Positions 28,779 to 33,030 of a DNA stretch of 33,030 nt are shown here, piece by piece. Each line of letters opens with the position of its first letter. Position 1 is the stretch's first letter. The notes under the pieces are model-generated. The model saw only the letters and a program-made list of their open reading frames with translations. It made no database searches and was not told where the DNA came from. Made by a program: the position numbers and the translations under genes. Origin of the DNA: Bacteroidota bacterium (GTDB lineage Bacteria > Bacteroidota > Bacteroidia > Chitinophagales > Chitinophagaceae); NCBI GenBank assembly GCA_005882975.1, contig VBAS01000047.1, forward strand, positions 1 to 33,030, written 5' to 3'.

Positions 28779-29017
28779 TTTATAAATATTAAAACTTAAA
28801 TAATTGTTTGGTTTAACTGCTGCGGTTTGAAAAAGATTTTAAAAATAAATTTTAATGCCGGGTGTAGCAAAATTTATTTTGTGATCACAACTGATTGACC
28901 GGTGCGTAGTAAAGAAAATGAAAATGTGTGAATCATGTAACAATTGCCCATAAGTATATAACAATTGAGGAAATACTTGCACATACCTTGCTCATGTCTC
29001 AATAAAACCCCCTCAAA

Positions 29018-29806
29018 ATGAATTCTATTACAATTTCCCCCCAAAAAAAGACAACACCGTCCGTTTGGAGTGAATCTTCCATTCCATTGGTTTCGGTTCT
29101 CGCACATGAATTAAGAAATCCCCTGACCAATATCATGCTCACGGTTCATTTGCTTGAATCCAAAATTTTAGATGACAACGATAGAATGTATATTGATATT
29201 ATTAGGCGTAGTTCGACGAAGATCAATGACCTGATAAATGACCTTTTGAAAGGACAAAGGAAGGATGAGATAAAAACGGAAAAACATTCTATTCATCAAT
29301 TGCTTGACGATGTGATCGAACTGGCAAGCGACAGGCTGATTCTTAAAAAAGTTATCGTTAAGAAAAATTATGCTCCTTACGATCTAAAAATAAAAATGGA
29401 CAGCCCAAAAATAAAAATAGCTTTGACAAATATCGTCATCAACGCTATTGATGCTATGCCTTCAGAAAAAGGAGAACTGAAACTTGGAACAAAATTAATA
29501 AAGGGCAGATGTGCTGTATCCATCCAGGACAATGGCATTGGTATAAGCAAAGAGAATTTACCATTGATATTTGAGCCTTATTTTACCAGCAAACAAAATG
29601 GAGTAGGAGTTGGATTAGCAGCAACAAAAGATATTCTTCAATCGAACAAGATAGATGTACGAGTAGAATCATTGGTAGGGCATGGAACAAGATTCATTTT
29701 GTTGTTCGAAAAAAATAGGATGACCGCTAAAATTAGAAATTTAAATGGTCATCAACATACAATTACCGGGAACAGAATGCCTGTATTAATTGCATGCGAA
29801 GCTTGA
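29018..29806 (+). CDS. Soluble sensor-less histidine kinase (HisKA + HATPase_c)
   Basis: H-box LAHELRNPLTNI; N-box ALTNIVINAIDAM; G-boxes VSIQDNGIGISKENLPLIFEPYFTSKQNGVGVGLAATKDIL. Confidence 0.9.
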   Translation: MNSITISPQKKTTPSVWSESSIPLVSVLAHELRNPLTNIMLTVHLLESKILDDNDRMYIDIIRRSSTKINDLINDLLKGQRKDEIKTEKHSIHQLLDDVIELASDRLILKKVIVKKNYAPYDLKIKMDSPKIKIALTNIVINAIDAMPSEKGELKLGTKLIKGRCAVSIQDNGIGISKENLPLIFEPYFTSKQNGVGVGLAATKDILQSNKIDVRVESLVGHGTRFILLFEKNRMTAKIRNLNGHQHTITGNRMPVLIACEA

Positions 29807-29836
29807 AAATAAATTAGTGACAGTGATTAGGATTTA

Positions 29837-30691
29837 TTAAACGCTATACACGTTTTCTAAAAGACAATCGCCTGACCAGGGGAAAGGACGGCGTGGACCC
29901 GGAGGCTCCGGCATATCTGCAAAAGGTTTTAATTCATCGTAAAGCCTGTTCAGTTTACCTGCAGTTTTTAGTTTTGATTTTGATTCGATATGTTTCCATC
30001 CATATTTCTCAAAAAACTCTTCGCCTTCTTCAGGTGCAAATTGAAATAATGCACCGCTTCCTTCTAAAGCCGGTTGCATTTCTTTTAATATCATTTCTAA
30101 AAGCGCAGGAGAAACAAGATCAAAAACCCAGCGACGAAAATGATGTTGTGATGAAAGGTCAGTCGCCAATTCAGCATTTTGTTCAGCGGTGAGGTAGATG
30201 GTTAATCCTTCTGTGATCACAAGAGCTTTTTTACATTCATTATTTAATTGCTGAAATAACTCAAATCTTGCTTTTCTGTCTGCAAGATCGAGAGCAATGC
30301 TTCTGTAATCACATTTTGGTTTTTCATTTTTCAGTATCTCATTTTTGTAATTGATCATTCCTGGCAGGTCAACATCTATCCACTTTAAATTTTTTGGCAA
30401 TTGCATTCTGTAAGCTCTTGCATCAAGACCAGCAGCAAGGTTAACGATCATATCATATCCCTGCTCAACATGCTGTATGACGAATTCATCAATCAAATAA
30501 GTTCTTGCAACAAAAGACCAACTATTCTTCCTGCTGAATTCGATGGCATTGGCAATTTGCTCACCTTTTTCTCCCGCAAGACTGCGTGCAAAAGGATCAT
30601 GAAAAACTGCATCGGGTCTTTCACTTTCTTCGGCTCTGAAGATGGCAACCCATCTTGCTGTATCGGAAATATTTTCTACGAGTTGATTCAT
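29837..30691 (-). CDS. Class I SAM-dependent methyltransferase (LCMT-like family)
   Basis: DTARWVAIFRAEESERPDAVFHDPFARSLAG; DMIVNLAAGLDARAYRM; WIDVDLPGMI; ALVITEGLTIYL. Confidence 0.88.
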   Translation of the reverse strand: MNQLVENISDTARWVAIFRAEESERPDAVFHDPFARSLAGEKGEQIANAIEFSRKNSWSFVARTYLIDEFVIQHVEQGYDMIVNLAAGLDARAYRMQLPKNLKWIDVDLPGMINYKNEILKNEKPKCDYRSIALDLADRKARFELFQQLNNECKKALVITEGLTIYLTAEQNAELATDLSSQHHFRRWVFDLVSPALLEMILKEMQPALEGSGALFQFAPEEGEEFFEKYGWKHIESKSKLKTAGKLNRLYDELKPFADMPEPPGPRRPFPWSGDCLLENVYSV

Positions 30692-30730
30692 GAATTGAAG
30701 GTAAAAAATTATTATGAGTAGGGCTGAGTT

Positions 30731-30756
30731 GCTACTATTAAGCTTTCGTTGCGACG
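30731..30756 (+). repeat. Dispersed intergenic repeat, copy B (partial)
   Basis: GCTACTATTAAGCTTTCGTTGCGACG differs from copy A at one position over 26 bp. Confidence 0.75.
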
Positions 30757-30794
30757 TACATGCCTACACAATATGCCTAAAGAACGTACACGAA

Positions 30795-31448
30795 TCATCT
30801 TAAAATAAATGAAACAAACGTCGCACCTCTAGAAGTTAATGTAGCTGTAAAATTATCTATCGTAACGTTGGTCATCATTGTTTGCAAATTTTGACTGACG
30901 TTTTCGATAAGACTATTAATTTCTAAATCATTTAAGTGGTCTTTAAGATAATCATATTCCCAGCTTGGTAACAGGGTTCTAAAGAAACTTAGAAAAGTAC
31001 TCGTTCGAATTTGGGACACTTCAGGTCTGAATGTTTTTGGAGATTTAAAAAACCTTAATAAAAAAATATGACTTTCGTTCAACTGCTCAAGAATTCGCAT
31101 TTGATTTTCGAGATCGTCGTAAGTATAATTAGGAGATAAAATACCCGTTAATAAAATATTTTTGAAGGCATTGCGCTTTTCCTCAGATCTTTCATTTGCA
31201 ATTTTGATTGTAGTAGCTTCAAAAACATCTAAGAAATCAACTTTAGAAATGAATTCAGAATTAATTCGCTCTTTGTTCTCACTTATTTCATCTTTTAAAG
31301 CTTGTAAAAAGTCATTAACCCTTTGTTCCTTCCTATCAGCTAATATATCGCTTAAAATAGATCCAATTGCCCCACCAATTCCTGGAATAAACGATATAAG
31401 AGCTTTGATGGTGCCTTCAATTACAAATTGGTTATCTTTTTTATCCAT
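30795..31448 (-). CDS. Hypothetical helical protein with N-terminal Gly-rich hydrophobic segment
   Basis: MDKKDNQFVIEGTIKALISFIPGIGGAIGSILSDILADRKEQRVNDFLQALKDEI...; start trimmed from 31511. Confidence 0.7.
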   Translation of the reverse strand: MDKKDNQFVIEGTIKALISFIPGIGGAIGSILSDILADRKEQRVNDFLQALKDEISENKERINSEFISKVDFLDVFEATTIKIANERSEEKRNAFKNILLTGILSPNYTYDDLENQMRILEQLNESHIFLLRFFKSPKTFRPEVSQIRTSTFLSFFRTLLPSWEYDYLKDHLNDLEINSLIENVSQNLQTMMTNVTIDNFTATLTSRGATFVSFILR

Positions 31449-31569
31449 GCTGTTATTTTGCTTCGTTGTGGGCCATTGGGATAATTGCGCCCAACTCGCA
31501 GGTTTCTGCAAATTGTTGTTCCAAATCTAATTAAGAAAAGAACAATTGAGAAATGAAATCATGATAAAA

Positions 31570-31745
31570 AAGTGTCCCATAGGGACACTTGGTGGGTAGT
31601 AGTAAAAATCATCAAAATGTATCAGCGTTCCGTAGGAACGCATTGTGCTAAATTTTCGAATTTCGATTTGCACCAAACGTTCCGATGGAACGTTATGGCC
31701 ATTCACGATTGTTAAACTACCCATCAAATGTTCCTGCGGAACATT
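31570..31745. repeat. Composite palindrome: four spaced perfect hairpins in a larger symmetric inverted repeat
   Basis: AAGTGTCCC-ATA-GGGACACTT (31570-31590), GCGTTCC-GTA-GGAACGC (31625-31641), AACGTTCC-GAT-GGAACGTT (31676-31694), AATGTTCC-TGC-GGAACATT (31727-31745); TGGGTAGT (31593-31600) pairs with ACTACCCA (31716-31723). Confidence 0.9.
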
Positions 31746-31776
31746 CTTAGCAGTTACGTAATGTCATCTCGTTATT

Positions 31777-32460
31777 TTATTCTGCTGTCAACAATTGTTC
31801 AAAGAAAGCGCCAATATTATTTTTTCTATCTACAAAATGAAGTTCAAGCATCCAATGTCTTTTGTTTCCGTGTTTGTCTAATTGAAGAATATTAGTATGA
31901 TTATCCGGGTGTACATCTAAACAGAGATCATTAGGATCATCAGGTTGTTCATGAGGATAACGACCGAGAATATGACCAGCTATTGCATTTCCAAATTCAT
32001 AGCCATAACGTTTTGTAAGGTCGTTCACATAATTAAAATATCCGGCGCCAGTAAGATCGGTTTGTTTAAAATACCAGGCATTCGCTTCGTGCCATGCAGC
32101 TTCTACGTCTTTTTTTATTTTTAGTTTTAAAGGATCGTTACCTAAAACATATGTTCTTCCAAGATCTGCTTCCCAATCTTCAAAAACGGGATGAAAATCG
32201 AAGAACAAGATGTCACCCTTTTGTATAATAAGGTTTGGTGGATCTGCTATGTATGGTTGTAAGGTATTGATGCCTGTTCTTACAATTTTTTTGCCCCAAT
32301 GAATTTCTGTACCAAAATCTTCCTTGGCAATCTTTACTATTTCATCGGAGAGTTCTTTCTCAGATTTGCCGGCAACTATTGATCCTCTTTTTTCTACAGT
32401 GTCAAATAATTCTTTTGCTTTTTGTTCAGCAAGGATTAGTCTTTGTCTTGTTTCGTTCAT
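31777..32460 (-). CDS. M24 family metallopeptidase (aminopeptidase P/creatinase-like fold)
   Basis: GDILFFDFHPVFEDWEADLGRTYVLG, AIAGHILGRYPHE, NHTNILQLDKHGNKRHWMLELHFVD. Confidence 0.85.
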   Translation of the reverse strand: MNETRQRLILAEQKAKELFDTVEKRGSIVAGKSEKELSDEIVKIAKEDFGTEIHWGKKIVRTGINTLQPYIADPPNLIIQKGDILFFDFHPVFEDWEADLGRTYVLGNDPLKLKIKKDVEAAWHEANAWYFKQTDLTGAGYFNYVNDLTKRYGYEFGNAIAGHILGRYPHEQPDDPNDLCLDVHPDNHTNILQLDKHGNKRHWMLELHFVDRKNNIGAFFEQLLTAE

Positions 32461-32598
32461 AATTTTTTTATTAAATCAAAGGAAACTGTTTGAAATGACC
32501 ACTAACTACCGCTTTTCGCTGCTCGAACTTATAGCTTTGGAAATACAACAAGGTGAATAGAATTACAGAAAGTATAAGAGTGCCCTTCGTCTCGCTCT

Positions 32599-32631
32599 GG
32601 GTAAACTATGCAACGAAAGTTTAATAGTAGC
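32599..32631 (-). repeat. Dispersed intergenic repeat, copy C (minus orientation)
   Basis: The reverse complement reads GCTACTATTAAACTTTCGTTGC...AGTTTACCC, matching copies A and B. Confidence 0.75.
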
Positions 32632-32682
32632 AATGCAGATGGGCTCATAATAACCTTCAACTTTCAACTGGCAACTTTCAAC

Positions 32683-32690
32683 TATATTTG
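32683..32690 (+). promoter_or_regulatory. Putative Bacteroidota -7 element (TAnnTTTG) of prfB
   Basis: TATATTTG, ending 6 nt before the prfB ATG. Confidence 0.55.
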
Positions 32691-32696
32691 CGCCCT

Positions 32697-33030
32697 ATGA
32701 CAATCGAAAAATTGAATGATATGCGGTCCCGCATTGCCGGGGTAAGGAGGTTTCTTTGACGTCGATAACCGCCTTGATAAGATCCAAAATGATAAGCAAC
32801 TTTCACTAAGTCCCGGTTTTTGGAATGATAATGCCCGTGCGACTTCCATCATGAAGGAAATAAAAGTGAATGAATACTGGGTTGACCTGTATAACCAAAC
32901 AGGATCGGCAGTGGAAGATTTTGCCGTATTGTTTGAATTCTGGAAAGCTGGTGATGCAACAGAAGAAGAAACAAAAGTTGCGTATGATAAAGCATTAACA
33001 ATGCTTGATGATGCAGAATTCAAAGCAACG
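32697..33030 (+). CDS. prfB: Peptide chain release factor 2 (5' part) with programmed +1 frameshift
   Basis: Frame 0: MTIEKLNDMRSRIAGVRRFL then TGA (32757-32759). The +1 frame continues DVDNRLDKIQNDKQLSLSPGFWNDNARATSIMKEIK..., the RF2 N-terminal domain. Internal SD AAGGAGG (32744-32750), slip codon CTT, TGAC. Confidence 0.93.

Noticed and set aside
31162-31530. Plus-strand 122-aa ORF
   Set aside because: Antisense to the hypothetical gene 30795-31448, which has the better protein composition.
31570-31745. Interpretation as a CRISPR array because of ~52-bp periodicity
   Set aside because: The repeats are short palindromes with differing stems and complementary spacers, not identical direct repeats; no cas genes.
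32757-32759. prfB early TGA as a pseudogene or sequencing error
   Set aside because: Canonical RF2 programmed frameshift signals surround it.
32682-33023. Minus-strand 113-aa ORF
   Set aside because: Antisense to prfB, which is confidently identified on the plus strand.

Overview
The window looks like a chromosomal segment from a Bacteroidota organism, probably Chitinophagaceae-like (inference from gene content and repeat style). It carries about 30 genes, mostly housekeeping or secreted: a MATE transporter, DUF3822-like, rsmD, 5-formyl-THF cyclo-ligase, lpxK, rnr, polyprenyl synthetase, an APC permease, a Smr protein, rnpB (RNase P RNA), an amino acid racemase, GH172/DUF2961, dienelactone hydrolase, a serine hydrolase, an FKBP, a histidine kinase, M24, and the 5' end of prfB. 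There is no CRISPR array, tRNA or intact IS. The most interesting non-coding structures are: (i) a ~176-bp 'nested' palindrome at 31570-31745, made of four perfect hairpins with 3-nt loops at ~52-bp spacing and symmetric about ~31659; (ii) a GxxExxY gene enclosed by CGCAAAG-type inverted repeats, which supply the last codons of rnr; (iii) a dispersed intergenic repeat (GCTACTATTAARCTTYCGTTGC...) in three copies; (iv) a TAGATACTGG-type inverted repeat. prfB contains a canonical programmed +1 frameshift site. Several other ORFs are broken: MATE and DUF3822 by frameshifts, a lipoprotein by an in-frame TAA, and the Dabb leader by a poly-A indel. These are either pseudogenes or indel errors. All calls come from reading the sequence; no database search was run.
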